This document shows, in pieces, positions 52,106 through 64,000 of a DNA stretch of 64,000 bases. Source of the DNA: Nautilus pompilius (Eukaryota; Mollusca; Cephalopoda; Nautilida; Nautilidae). The stretch is from assembly GCA_018389105.1 (NCBI GenBank), contig JACATO010001069.1, positions 558,001 to 622,000 of the forward strand, written 5' to 3'. The notes under the pieces are model-generated. The model made no database searches and was not told where the DNA came from. It was given only the letters and a program-made list of their open reading frames with translations. The position numbers were made by a program, and so were the translations under genes. The number at the start of each line of letters is the position of its first letter. The stretch's first letter is position 1.

Positions 52106-52725
52106 CCCACCCTTATTTAGTGGCCACTGAAGGAACCCATACTATGGCATCTATTTTGTATCAAATAAGCATGAGAAACTTATTTCCATCATTTTCTGTC
52201 TTTAAACAGCCTAAACCAACAAGGGAGGGGCCACTTTACCTAGCACAGGTTGACATGAAAGAAAAGTCCTCAACTATATCATTCTCCTAGCTAATAATTT
52301 CTCTGTCCATGTTAATTCTCCTTAGAATCCTAGTGGGAGCAATTTCTTGACTGAAGTACAGTGCACTCCAACCCTGTCAGGTATCAGGTGGTGCCAGATG
52401 GGGGGCCTCTATGGTCCAGGAGAGTCCTGAGTGTCAGGGAGGTTAATTTCCCAGAATGTTAGTGTGGATAGTTTTTAATAAAACTCATGAAGAAGAACAT
52501 GCTTATAACCTCTGTTGGCCTTAACTAATTTTAGGGCCAGGACCTTATCAAAAAGCAAACAAAACAAACACAAATTCATCATAAATATTTATCTGCCAGT
52601 CTTTGCATCTTTAAGCAGCTTAAACAATAGCAATAATGAAATCCCTATTTACTCATCAGGACTGGAGATTTAATAGCATTTTAAAATTTTTATTTCAGAT
52701 AACAAAAGGAATCTATTTTTTCATT

Positions 52726-52746
52726 GTTATTATTATTATTATTATT
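52726..52746. repeat. (TTA)n trinucleotide repeat
   Basis: About seven tandem TTA/ATT units in AT-rich non-coding DNA. Confidence 0.9.
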
Positions 52747-53608
52747 GTTTTTTCTGTCCACACCCTTAATATTGAAACATCATGAAAAATTAGCAACCCT
52801 TACATTTACAAATTTTTTTTGTATTCTAGATATCTCTAACATATTATTAAGTAATTCTTTAATGGAAATCTGCAGAAAACAGCCAGTTACAGCTGACTAG
52901 ATATTGTAAATGTATTTTAATAATCAGACAAATCATATTCAAGATAGGTGGGCATTATTGAAAAAAAATGTTTTGTACTAATGTTTCAGTGAGAATATAT
53001 TTACTACATAAGTCTTAGGTATTGTTAATTCTTGTTTTCTTTACATATCTAGTAATAAACAATGTTTATCAGTAAGTGGTGAACTTAGTCATATATGGTA
53101 CACTGACATATTTATGGCCTACCAGTAGATGCGTCAGAGGTAATATGTATTCTCTATTGTTCACTACCCAGAGGAAAAAAGCCAAAAACATCAACAACAA
53201 ACTACAGGTAGCGTTTATCACCCCTCTAAGCTTCTGTGAGTCAACTCTTCCACATGTGGTCTCTCTCACACAGGGAGAAGCAATCCTACAAAGCACCTGC
53301 TTCAGTTCAGAGTGGCTTACAGTTATAATCAGAGGGAGAAGACAGTAGTTAAAAAAATAAGAAAATAAAAAAAAAGGATTGTTTGAATCAGAAATCTCTC
53401 ATAGATCCCAGACATCAGGCTACAGTAGCATCATCTTGGCCACAGGAGCTGATCTATTGAATCACTGATGCATGTCAGAGTTAACCACCCAGAGGTAGCT
53501 TCAACTAACCAACCGCTGCAAGGGGAAGACTGTAATCCTGTACTCTAAAGCTGCACCTCAGGTCTTTAATGTGCCCTGCTTGAGTAATCCTTACAATAAA
53601 ATCTTTAG

Positions 53609-53749
53609 GGCAGGGAGGGAGGCTGCTGGCCAGGGACACACCACACCAAGCCTTATTGACATTACTGAGCTATCAGTGGGACACTGCAATGCTGCTGGTT
53701 TCAAGGGAAGCATCAGGTCGACTTTGACAGGAGTTTTCACCTCAACAAG
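53609..53749 (+). other. Candidate exon with good splice signals, function unknown
   Basis: Bounded by ATCTTTAG|GG at 53608/53609 and CAACAAG|GTAAGC at 53749/53750, 141 bases (a multiple of three). Only one plus frame is open, reading AGREAAGQGHTTPSLIDITE then LSVGHCNAAGFKGSIRS. The segment is GC-richer than its flanks. The minus strand is open too, which lowers confidence. It does not join in frame to the BTB exon at 57411 (the joint frame meets TGA after a few codons), so it belongs to another transcript, is 5' UTR, or is chance. Confidence 0.25.
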
Positions 53750-56636
53750 GTAAGCTAAGGAAGATTGTTTGGGTCTTTTTTTTTTTTTTAGCAAATCTCT
53801 CTCAAAACAAACAAACAAAAAAAATTCCTCTGTCATGTCAACATATAGGCTATGCTATGCGAGTGGGAAGGGGGGTTATAAAGGGAGCTATACTCTTTTG
53901 TTGTATTATTTACTGTCATACCTGACCCGCTGGTTCTGAGGCTTCTCTCTGTACAAGTGTTGTTTTATAGGTGGTCTAGGTATGACATTACGGTGTCAAG
54001 TTGATAGAGAAAGCTATGTTAGTTTTGTCTAATTCATTTTCTTTACTAATACACAGGAGGCTGTAAATCACCTGTTTGGTTCTAGAGATAACAATCACTT
54101 CTCCACATCAATGAACTGGTAAACTAACAAAAATTGATCTTTTTACACAGAAACAATTATAGATAGTTAAGAAATGTACTATTTATTCACAGTCTTTTCT
54201 TTTTAGTTCTATAGCATATAAATATATTAATTATTTATAACTGAAAAATGTACAAATTATAAACAAGATAAAGTGAAATTATCCCTTAAGAACTATAATT
54301 CATTGTATTTATCAATGCATTTTCAAAGCTGGTACCAAAACTTCATTTAGTACATCAGAATAAATGAAGTATCATGGTGTGTGTGCAGTTGGGTTGTTTT
54401 GTTCTCTCTGAATGGTTCAGACTACCAGACTTTTTGAGAAACTGAATGAATGGCTCACATTGTGCAGGTTCTTTTTGGGTTGTTTACCACTAGAGTTTAT
54501 AGCAGAAGACTGCAGGGGGAAAACTGATGTTCACTCACTTTCTAAAAATAAAAGTTTATTAGTATTACAAGAAGCAATTACTGATTTGTAGTTTTACTCT
54601 ACCTATTTATGATTTTTTTTGTTTGTTAACTTAAAACATGAAAAAAGTGCTATTCTTTTTGATTTCCTTAAATAAATAAAAATAATTTATTTTGTTTAAA
54701 TCCAATTTAAAATAATTTTATTTAAAACATTCTTTCTAGTTGTGACAAAATATCTTATTTTAGAAAATGTGCGCATGCAATTTCTTCATGCAAAATCTTT
54801 GAGCAAGTGAGACAGAAAGAGAATGAATGGTCCAAGCATAATTAGTCACTAAGATCAATGTGGTGGCAATAATAGTGAAAATACCACTCCAATTTATAAA
54901 GGACCCTTTTTTCAGTATGGTATCAAAATCATTTAATTTTGTTTTAATTGTCTTGTATTATGTTGTGATAATTATATTTACACCTGTCTGCAAACAGGCA
55001 TGTTAAAAAAAAAGAAAAGATTTAGTTCAGAACTTCTAATGCCTAGAATTGTAAAGGTCCAAAGCATGATCTTCCGTTATTATCTAAGATTTTGCTTTGG
55101 TTGAGTAGAAAAAGGATGATATCAAGAAGCAATAAAAGGACAGCGCCAGCCACTCGTTTTAAATAGTACCATTTCCATTATTGTGGAGGAATCCCCAATG
55201 CTTTCAGCAAAAAAAAAAAAAAACTACCACCAACAACTAAATGGTGGGAGACTACTAGCAGGTTATGTATATGGGAAAGCAGGCTGGGAGCTAGCATGAT
55301 TAATGGAGTGACACAGAATGCCAGACAACTGTCTCACCTGGTGGGTTTGAAAGCCTGACTGGCTCCAGGATCTGTCCTCTAGGCATCAGAACCACCTACT
55401 ACATATTGCTACAGCATACTGCTTCCTTCTGTTTACTTGTGGTGGATGCCACCAGCTCGCAGTAATCTGTCAGGTAGGCTCTTGAAAGGTATAACAGCCA
55501 TGTAGTCAGATAGCAGCTAGACAATGCAGCATGTAAACAAATATATACAGCCTTTAGCATAGTGACTTCCTTTATCATTCCTACTTTAAATAAACCCTGA
55601 TCTAAAGACAAAAAAGTAAGGTTGGGAGAAAAAAAAAAGAGTTTTATCTATATTGATTGGATGCTTAGAGATTAATGCATTCATTTCAACCAGACTATTA
55701 TTTATTTAAAAAGAATTTCAATCAATATATACATAATGACAGAAAAGGCCAATTCTCTGTAGTATGGTGTGGACTTCTTATTTATAATTTTATAAAGTTC
55801 TAACTGATTCATGAGATTATAATCTTTAGTTTATATATATCATGATAGAGAAGACAATATTCCAAAAAAAAATTATATGGAAATATTTTTTTTTTTTCTG
55901 ATTTAAGATTTTTCAGAAAAATTGCTTTACTAATATTTTGATTTTTAATAAACTAAAATATATCCCAAAAGATAGAAATGAAAACTACCTGTATAGGCAT
56001 TACTAAAAGAGAAATAAGCTATCTAGTATTGATCATTTGAATCAGATTTTTAGCACATTCTTTTGTACAGGTTGCTGTTTGCATATGTGATATTTTTTTT
56101 ACATATAAATCACATATGTTGTATATCTTTCAAAGGAATTTTGATTTTAAATTCCACCTCTCATTTAAACAGTGTTTTATGATCTTGCTGTACTTGCAAG
56201 TTTTTCTAAAGATTAATACTATATTGTTTTTTCTATCAATACTGACACAAATCACTACACTTTGCAGCTCAAACTAACTAAACAGTAATATTACAAATCT
56301 CTAAAAAAAAATTACTTTTAGTCATAATCTAATTTTTAAACGACAAAATATTTCAGTTTCAATTATATACATAAAAATAATTGTGAATTCAGGAAAGTTA
56401 ATGCACAGATAATTTATTTGAGATATTAACACTCTGCATGTCTTTCTGTGGAATTTTAAAGTAAAAAGCATGGAAAATAAGATGTGTAGATGTTACATTA
56501 TTAATAACAGAATATACAGGATTAATATTAAAAAAAAAACAATTTATAAATTTCATGTAAGTTACTGTACTAATTGTGATTTTGGGTAATGATGCTGGGC
56601 TGCAATTTAGAATATATTGTTTGTATATCGATAGAT

Positions 56637-56654
56637 ACACACACACACACACAG
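56637..56654. repeat. (AC)n microsatellite
   Basis: Pure AC dinucleotide run in non-coding DNA about 750 bases before the BTB exon. Confidence 0.9.
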
Positions 56655-57213
56655 AGAATCCGGATGTAAGAAAAAATAGCTGTGATGTTACAACTCCAAG
56701 TATGGAAAACAGAAAATAGTATCTGTCTATCATTAATCATTGAATGTCTAATAAGTACTAATTATTATTATTTTTTTAATGGCTAAGTAGGTACTTTAGA
56801 AAAGGCCAGCTGTACAAATTGACTACATGATGAATTAATTACTACTAAAAGACAAATATTGCTTAAGAGCAGATTCAGTACTAAAAAGTGAAGTATCAGA
56901 CTGCATTAATTATATTATAAAATGCAGCTAAGCTTTTGTTAATCATCAATACACTTATTATAAAAACCAAGATTATTAATATGAATCCAAAACTCAAAAA
57001 AGTAAAAACATTTTTTTGAATGCTATCCAACATTTGCCCAATTTTTGATATAAGCATTTAGCATGTGTGTGCATTCAAATAGACGTTACACATGTGACTC
57101 AAACATTTCTACTAAATATACTTTTTCAACAACAATGGTAATAAATTCTGTCCTGAATTTAAACTGTGCAATGTGCATGAAAGATTCATTTCATAAGTTT
57201 TACAATCAAGTGT

Positions 57214-57229
57214 TATATATATATATATA
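57214..57229. repeat. (TA)n microsatellite
   Basis: Short pure TA run about 180 bases upstream of the BTB exon acceptor. Confidence 0.85.
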
Positions 57230-57410
57230 ATTGTGCGCTTGATTCTGCAAATATTCCTGAAACTTTAAAAATGAAACAGATCAATTTTGGATTTCTCTGA
57301 AACATGCTGTGCTATTAATAAATACAATAAAGTACTACTGTGAACAAAAGAGAGGCTCTGAACTGGTTATTGTTGATCCCTGATAACAGAATTTGTTTTT
57401 TTCTTTTTAG

Positions 57411-58459
57411 GACTGGTGGTGAGTGGTGAGAGTGTGGTCACGGCTTTGGGACGTAAAGTAAAATGTTGTTGGAGGAGGATGAAAAAATTCAGTGCACAGC
57501 ACTACCCTGATCCGACCAAACCTCCAAGTGGGGCTGACAACAGCGAGACTGATAACACACAAAAAGTGCAAGACGACGCAATCATTTGAAACATTGTTTG
57601 ACAATGAAACACTTAGTGATGTCCTTCTGGACATCAACAATGGGGAATATGTCTTTAGTGCACATAAATGATCCTTGGAATGAAGAGTGATGTGCTTGCA
57701 GGAATGCTAAATGAGCTGGTACCAGTAGAAAATCAGCGTCCCTTGCTATATCTAAATGAGGATAATGAATCTGCTCAGGTTTTCAGTCGATTCTTATATT
57801 TTATCTACAGTGGTTCCATCTGGTTACATCGAGATTATGTACTACCACTATACAAACTGGCAGCAAAGTATTCTGTGCGACCACTGACCAGCCACTGTGA
57901 AAATTATGTGCTTCAGATCCTGAATAAAACTATTGACTTCAGTGACACATCAGGTAGTTTTGCTCTGGACATGGTGTGCAGTTTCTGTGAAAGTAATGTT
58001 GCATCTGAGCAAGTTCGAGCTAAATCATTCAGAGTGCTTTGTCAATGTTTTCAGGATCTAGTGTGCAGTATGCGATGGTCAAGATGCAGCTGGCAGCTGG
58101 TGCGTGATCTCCTTGAGAGTGATGATTGTCATGCTGATGAAAACAGCATACTTACAGCAGCAACTGACTGGATGAAAAAAAACAAACTCCAAGAAAAATC
58201 AAAAATAGAGGATATTCTATCCAACATTCGCTATCCTTTGCTCAACCAAAGGGTTCTATACCATCTGATGAAGAATGGTGCTTTCCAGAATTTTCCCTAT
58301 GTGGCAGAGCTTGTAAACAATGCTGTTAAATACCACTGCTTCAAGGACCTGCCTGAAGCACGACACGAATTTAATGGAGTGCAGTACCAGCCACGCAGAG
58401 CACAACTCTCAACATCAGTTCCCATGGTGTGCCAAACCACTCACAAACAGACTCTCTGA
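57411..58459 (+). pseudogene. BTB-BACK domain protein exon, BTBD17 / galectin-3-binding-protein-like, with frame breaks
   Basis: A strong acceptor (TTTTTTCTTTTTAG) precedes 57411, so this is a spliced exon, not a retrocopy. The first frame opens with GESVVTALGRKVKCCWRRMK and runs through PDPTKPPSGADNSE to a TGA at about 57587. The BTB start is in another frame (SFETLFDNETLSDVLLDINN...FSAHK), stops at 57669, and continues from 57668 in the original frame as ILGMKSDVLAGMLNELV, then FLYFIYSGSIWLHRDY, LYKLAAKYSV, and a BACK domain (QLVRDLLESD, ILTAATDWMKKN, IRYPLL, YHLMKNGAF) to HEFNGVQYQPRRAQL and TGA at 58459. Two compensating single-base indels would restore one frame; the second falls in an AAA run. 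Either assembly/sequencing errors or a decaying gene. No Kelch repeats follow. BTB proteins of this group lack a clear enzymatic role; many BTB-BACK proteins bind Cullin3. Confidence 0.75.
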
Positions 58460-60979
58460 TCCAACAAAAGAGAGCAGCTGGCTCTTGCACCAGAATTCTA
58501 TCTCACACCTTTATAATATGCTATTATCCAGGTACTTGTGTACAGTTTAAAATGTGTTCAGTGGGAAAGTATATTATGGATTAGACTACTGTTGTTTCTT
58601 TCTTTCTTTCTAAATAAGATGCTTGGTAATACATTTATATTTTTGTTTTATGTATTAATGAAGTATTCCAATTAAAAATTTGTAATTTAAAACAGTTTCA
58701 ATAATAATAATAGCACCAAGCAAGATTTGCTACAAACAATAGAGTAAATGCTCAGTTTTTTTATGTTTCAATAAGAAGAAAGCTAATATTATTGGGCTGC
58801 CCTACAGATTACTATTTCCTGAAACAAGTGGTAAAGAAACTTATGTATCTAAAAAATTACTTTTAATTTGATTAATTAAACAATAGTAATAATAAAAATG
58901 AATATACCTTATAGTGTCTAGTGTCTATAAAGTTGAATGTAAAAAATCATTTACTATTTAAAATATACTATTAGTATTCTTAGATTTAAATAATTATTGC
59001 ATACAGGTTTCCTCCTTGATCAAGCTTCCCTTTTTTTGTTTATTTTTGAATGAGGTCCAACAGAATATCTTTCAAACATTTTGTCTTGGTGTAAAAAAAA
59101 AAATATTCAGAAGTCTGTTAGTAAACTAAATGCTTTCAATAAATGTTACGCAAGTAAAAAATTCATGGATGGGAAGATTAGAATTCTAATTCTGTTAAAG
59201 TGTCACTTCAAAGGTTTTTTTGCACTTGCCAATATAATTTAAAGCACCATGATACCTTTTTTACTGTACAGTGTACAGTAATTGTAGAGGAAGTTAATGA
59301 TCAAAGATTAATAATGTTTATCTGGGTAAAAGTTTGTATTTAGACCTATTTGAATTCAGAAAGGGATTAATGAACAAAACAAAATACTCTGACATTGTCA
59401 ACTTTCTGTATATTTGGCTTTACAGAAAAATCTTAATTTACAAAATGTTTAAAATCTTGAAGATTTTAAATTTTGTGATAGCTAGAAATCAGCATGTTCA
59501 AATTATTATTGATTTTCAGATGCATTTGCTACATACTAATGAATGCTAAGAGAAAAACATCAAAGAAAAATTGTCATCCCTGCTGGAAAGGCTATTTATT
59601 AATGATTAGACTTACCTATGATTTTGAAAAAAATAAACTAAACAAAAAAATTATTTCAGCTTAAAGCTAAATAAAGTATTTCTAAACTCCAAATTTAAAG
59701 TTATTTCAGCAAATATCAACTGAACTATATATAAACAGTGAAGTTTGTTGCACCATGGTAGAAAATTTGGGTATGAAATTTTTCTAATATCTATTTAACT
59801 GTTAAGCATGTGACCTTGACACAACCATGTGAGCATCAAAGTAGGGTGGGTGATCTGATAAATTTCTATTTATATAATTTATTTTTAAAAATTCATTTTC
59901 ATGGCTTTGTACTTTCAGTACTGCATATCTATGGATGGATTTTGTATTTTTTAAAAAAGTAAATTCTTTTTATCTATGCAAAACAAATATTCAGAAGAAA
60001 AAAAACTGGTACAAATATTAATAGTAGTATGCAATTATGTCAGCACTTTTATAATTCTTGTTTCAGCTCATAAGGGAATACAAATGATTAGACAGTATGT
60101 GGATTTTTTCTGAATGCCTGAAAGAGTAAGAATCAACATTTCAATAAAACTTTTCTTCATCCTCAGAAAAAGAATATTACTGACAAACGATGATTACCCT
60201 AAGGAATCCAATTTGATCTTGTTTTGATAGTTGTCATTCATTTTTGATATCCTGTTTTTTCTCAATTTGTTACACCAATATGCTATATATATCTTTTTGT
60301 TCATTTCTGGAAATGCCCAGCCAGACTATTCAAATTCATGGCCAAGTAATATTTATATATAGTGCAGTACAGTGGTTGAACTATTAGTTTCACTTTCTTT
60401 GTATGAGATTTTAATTCGAGGAGATAATTTTTACTGTTACTTTACAAAAAGAAAGGGGAATGAGGACTGAATGCATGTTCTGTATGTAAAAAAATTTTAA
60501 ACAGATATTTTCCCAGTGAAATTGAAAATAAAACAAAATATTTTCAGTAGTTTTGGTATTTTCAAAGAAAAATTTTTACATAATTCAATACAAATTATTG
60601 TATCCAGGAAAAAAAAAAAAAGCAGCAGAATATCACGTCTAACTAAACTTGGCTATGTCCTAAAAAAAAAAAAACAAGAACAAACTATTGAACATATGTT
60701 TATGTTAAGAGGGGCAGACTCTTGGTAAGTAATGTGGCATCTCTAAATACAGTTAACCTCTGTTTTAAAAAAATACAATGACATTACATATGGTTTTGTT
60801 GTGCATTTCTGTAATTCAGTGCACAAAACCATATGTACTGTATAATATAAAATATTGTACTAAACTTTTTTTTATCAGTATGTTATTGTAGTAAACCACT
60901 GTTTTTGTTTGCTAAAAAAGGTGAATAGGGGTAAAGGACTATTGGTAGTGGTTTAAAATGAGTGCTTTTTAATATACTG

Positions 60980-61024
60980 GTGTGTGTGTTTGTGTGCACA
61001 CACAAACACACAAACACACACACA
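60980..61024. repeat. GT-to-CA inverted repeat, possible hairpin
   Basis: A TG-rich half (GTGTGTGTTTGTGTG) switches to a CA-rich half that is its reverse complement (CACACAAACACAC), with about 2 bases in the centre, then more CA units. The arms are at least 13-14 bases. Confidence 0.85.
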
Positions 61025-62137
61025 CGGAATAATATCTACTAGATGTTGTCAGATACACAATGTGAATAATTATATATGCATATAGAATATAAAATAAATT
61101 TGGATTCAGATACATTTAATCATGGTGTTCTGTTTTACTGCTTTTAATAGTAGCTTAAAACTAAATACAGAAATAAATCCTAAATGTTATCGTGCAAAAA
61201 TCCATTTCTTGTTTTCCATGCCTTTCCCTCCATTTTTCATTGAGTAAAAAATCATTAATAAAATCATTTAAAAAGTTTTTTTTTGCACATTATATACAAC
61301 ATTAATAACACACTGATATGAAGAACACATTGATTCTTTGAAATTGATCTCAACATGGATACAAGTAATCTCATAATTTAGCACATAAAGGATTAATGAA
61401 ACACTGCAGAAGTGCTATCTGCCATTTTAACATCAAAGATCAAGCTGGATGACTTTCCTAGATTTTGGCCTTATGGTCTCATATTAGCAGACTGTGAGCT
61501 TTCTCGAAAGGATGCTAAAATGAAACCTGCCAGAATTCATGCTTAATATAAAAAAGTTAGCTAGAGGAAGTATTTATGCTGATGGCCATTGATTAATTCA
61601 ATAAAAAATACTTGTTTGAGACAAATCTATACATTAGATATCAAAAATAATGGTTTTGATTGGTCTGTTCAAAAAGCAAAGAAAATTATCAGTTTTTTTT
61701 TAAAAAATTAGATTTTTGATGTTTTGAAATGACCTTTATGATGACATTTAACTATGTAACAAAAAAAGTTATCAGTGATATTTCATCTACAGAAAGTGAA
61801 GGGTTTATTTTTGGTCCACTTTAAGCACCCCTTCTACACGCACACACAGCTAAAAATAAGTTTGTATAATATGGGAAAAGACTATTTAATAAATTAACGT
61901 CACTATCACACAGCGTTAATTAAGCGCTTGTGATTTGTTAAGAAAAAATAAATTTACCCCTGAAACAGTTATGTTTATTCATCAACTTTTGTTTTACAAG
62001 GAACAACTTCCTTTATGAATAAAGACAATCTATCATAAAGAACTTAGTATAATTTTATATGTAAAAGAAATTTAGAATAGAAAAAAGCTTGACATTAGTA
62101 TTCACCATATCAACCCTCTTTTACAACCACTAACATT

Positions 62138-62152
62138 TATATATATATATAT
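62138..62152. repeat. (TA)n microsatellite
   Basis: Pure TA run in non-coding DNA. Confidence 0.85.
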
Positions 62153-64000
62153 GGTGTGTATGTACTGCAGATAAACTATTCAACATTTATCCATATCATA
62201 TATAAAGATTGCTTAATAGCTATTCAGTTATACAGTTTAGTGATTCCTAAGAAATATTTGTGACTTCAGCTCTGAAATCCTCAAAAGATAAAAAAAAAAA
62301 AAAAAAGTATGCAGTAGTAAATTGCCTTTTATTTTATTTTAAATTAGTGAGTCAGCTACCAGTAAATAAGGTCCTGGAGTGATGCACCACTATATCAAAT
62401 GCACATCTCTTGTCTTTGTATTGTAATTTTATTTCAGATGTCAACAAGTTCTCAGAAAATAATGTCTTTCAAATACAGTGCCCACAAAGATATTGAGGAG
62501 CCTGGACTAGACTGTGATACAAAATCTCGCTGATTCAATGCTAACATGTTGTATTAACAAGTGCTCAGATTATCATGGCAGAGCAATGTTTTTTTTTGTT
62601 TTTTTTTTTTTTTTTTTTAAAGAAATAAAGATAAAGTTTTCATCAGTGTAACAGTTTTTATGAAATGGGAAAACTCCACTGGAACTGAAAACTTAATATA
62701 ACTGAAATGCTGCTAGATACCTTACTTAATCATTACAAATAAGGCACTATTAGTTTTCTTAAAGGGCAACTATTTAATGACAGATCAGGATTCTCTGGTC
62801 ACTTTGCAAGGTTGGGCTGTTGTTTTATTAAGCAGATACTATCCTTGAGGAGGATGTCATACTGATGTTGCCATAAAACTATCAAGACAGTGATAATCTG
62901 GTTCAGGATGATAATGCACCAATCATCCATTAACACACACCAACCTGGTAAACAGATTAGACTTTAGCATAACCAATACAAGATGCTTTTGAACAGGTAG
63001 CTGAGAGCACGTTCAAGAATCTGTAAATTGTAAAACTTTCTTTCAGAGTTTTAAGTAAACGAACTCTGTATCTATTGTGGTAGGTCTATCAATATACTCT
63101 TTCCCATACAAGGGAAAGACCGGAGAAAAGGTTATTGTGGCATCTACTATATCAGCTGATCAATATCAATGACAGGAATAAAACATTATTAATAGCAAGT
63201 AAAAACCAGAAACTGAGAGTTAAAAGTTAAAAGTTTAAAGCTAGCATTATTCACATAATCTCATTAAAAAACCCTTTTAAATGCTATATAAATAAAAAGT
63301 AGCTCCAAGCTAATTGAGATGCATGTACTTATGAAATGCAAAAACACATTATTAATACATTTGAACCTCCCTAGTACATAAGCTTCTCCCCAGGGAAAAA
63401 GAAATGTTTATCAATATAATTTTTATAAACTGGTTTACACTACAAACAACTAAGGCTGATAATTTATTCCTCTACTGGTAGTAAATTAACATGAACACTC
63501 TATGATGACAGTACTACATTGACAATGCAAAATCTCTTAGGCAAGCTAGTAATGACTATAAATAAATAACAGAAGTCTACAAAATTAAAAAGCATTTGTC
63601 TAATAAATAAAAGACATTGACAAGATGATGATAATAAATATCCCAAAAGCTTTATTAGTCTTAGATAAAGACATACAGTGATAGCTTTTAATGACTATAG
63701 ATCAAAGTTTATGGCTAGGAAAGTGCAAATACTACTTGAAACCTGGAAAACCAAAAACAAACTTTGGTTATCTATTTATAGTGAAAGATATAAATTATAC
63801 TATGTATAAAAATACACATATGCACACACACAAAAACATTGTTTAATTTAAACATTATCAAGTGAGTAATTAACACCTAATTATCATAGAATATTATGAT
63901 CATTGTACATGGGGTAGATTGAGCTGGTGTTTAATTAGAATGGAATTAAAATGGATGACTAAACTTAAATTTTATAGTTAGATACAGTAGCAGAGAGTTT

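Larger units (their letters stand above)
49215..57410. other. AT-rich DNA, simple repeats only apart from items listed
   Basis: No other recognisable gene. A patch at 55140-55400 is GC-richer and carries GGTGGGTTTGAAAGCC, loosely like a tRNA B box, suggesting an old SINE, but not enough to call. The long minus-strand frame 56398-56733 spans a (CA)n run and A/T tracts and has no protein character. Confidence 0.4.
58460..64000. other. 3' flank of the BTB exon and AT-rich DNA
   Basis: Another frame continues from inside the BTB exon to 58550 (PWCAKPLTNRLSDPTKESSW...), which might be a further shifted part of the protein. AATAAA hexamers, for example near 59140, could end a transcript. Beyond that I see only A/T tracts, a GT/CA palindrome at about 60980-61024, a (TA)n run at 62138-62152, a poly(A) run near 62290-62306 and a poly(T) run near 62600-62618. 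No gene recognised. Confidence 0.45.

Noticed and set aside
56398..56733. 111-codon minus ORF
   Set aside because: Its translation follows a (CA)n run and A/T tracts; hydrophobic low-complexity, not protein-like.
1..64000. CRISPR arrays, bacterial operons, viral genes, rRNA
   Set aside because: Looked for and not seen; repeats are microsatellites and DNA transposons, and the genes are intron-split.

Overview
This window is animal nuclear DNA. Genes are split by GT-AG introns, intergenic DNA is very AT-rich with many A/T runs and microsatellites, and several decayed Tc1/mariner DNA transposons and tRNA-like SINE fragments are present. Nothing bacterial is seen (no operons, no CRISPR). The clearest gene is an SPSB3 orthologue. 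Its sequence, the AT-rich composition and the transposon mix suit an invertebrate, possibly a mollusc or other lophotrochozoan, but the exact organism is an inference.

Layout, left to right. At about 131-300 a CpG-containing segment ends in a minus-strand splice donor and may be a first exon of a gene leaving the window to the left. At 3.84-10.4 kb lies a complete four-exon plus-strand SPSB3 gene (SPRY domain plus SOCS box, a substrate receptor for an Elongin B/C-Cullin E3 ligase), with poly(A) signals near 11.5 kb. At 12.24-12.46 kb a cysteine-rich minus-strand frame is interrupted by one TGA and followed by AATAAA. From 18.465 to 28.177 kb runs a minus-strand gene of at least ten coding exons, which I reconstructed by splice phase and do not recognise; it includes a 10-base microexon. 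Its introns hold a decayed copy of one of its own exons, a Tc1 relic and a nearly full-length mariner with both inverted ends. More relics (a second mariner, two SINE-like pieces, an inverted Tc1 copy) lie at 29.5-32.9 kb.

A CpG-rich block at about 38.4-40.7 kb looks like a bidirectional promoter: a short plus-strand start exon at 38.68 kb and a minus-strand start exon at 40.43-40.59 kb face away from it. The minus-strand one could be the beginning of the unrecognised gene, which I cannot prove. A third Tc1 relic sits at 47.4-48.5 kb. At 57.41-58.46 kb a plus-strand BTB-BACK exon resembling BTBD17 / galectin-3-binding-protein-like proteins carries frame breaks. The rest (12.5-18.4, 33-38.4, 40.7-47.4, 49.2-57.4 and 58.5-64 kb) is AT-rich DNA in which I see only simple repeats.

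The genes do not form an obvious pathway. SPSB3 and the unrecognised minus-strand gene converge tail to tail. I found no clear new multi-gene system. The items that most deserve a second look are the unrecognised gene with its microexon and dead exon duplicate, the TGA-interrupted cysteine-rich frame, and the frame breaks in the BTB exon.
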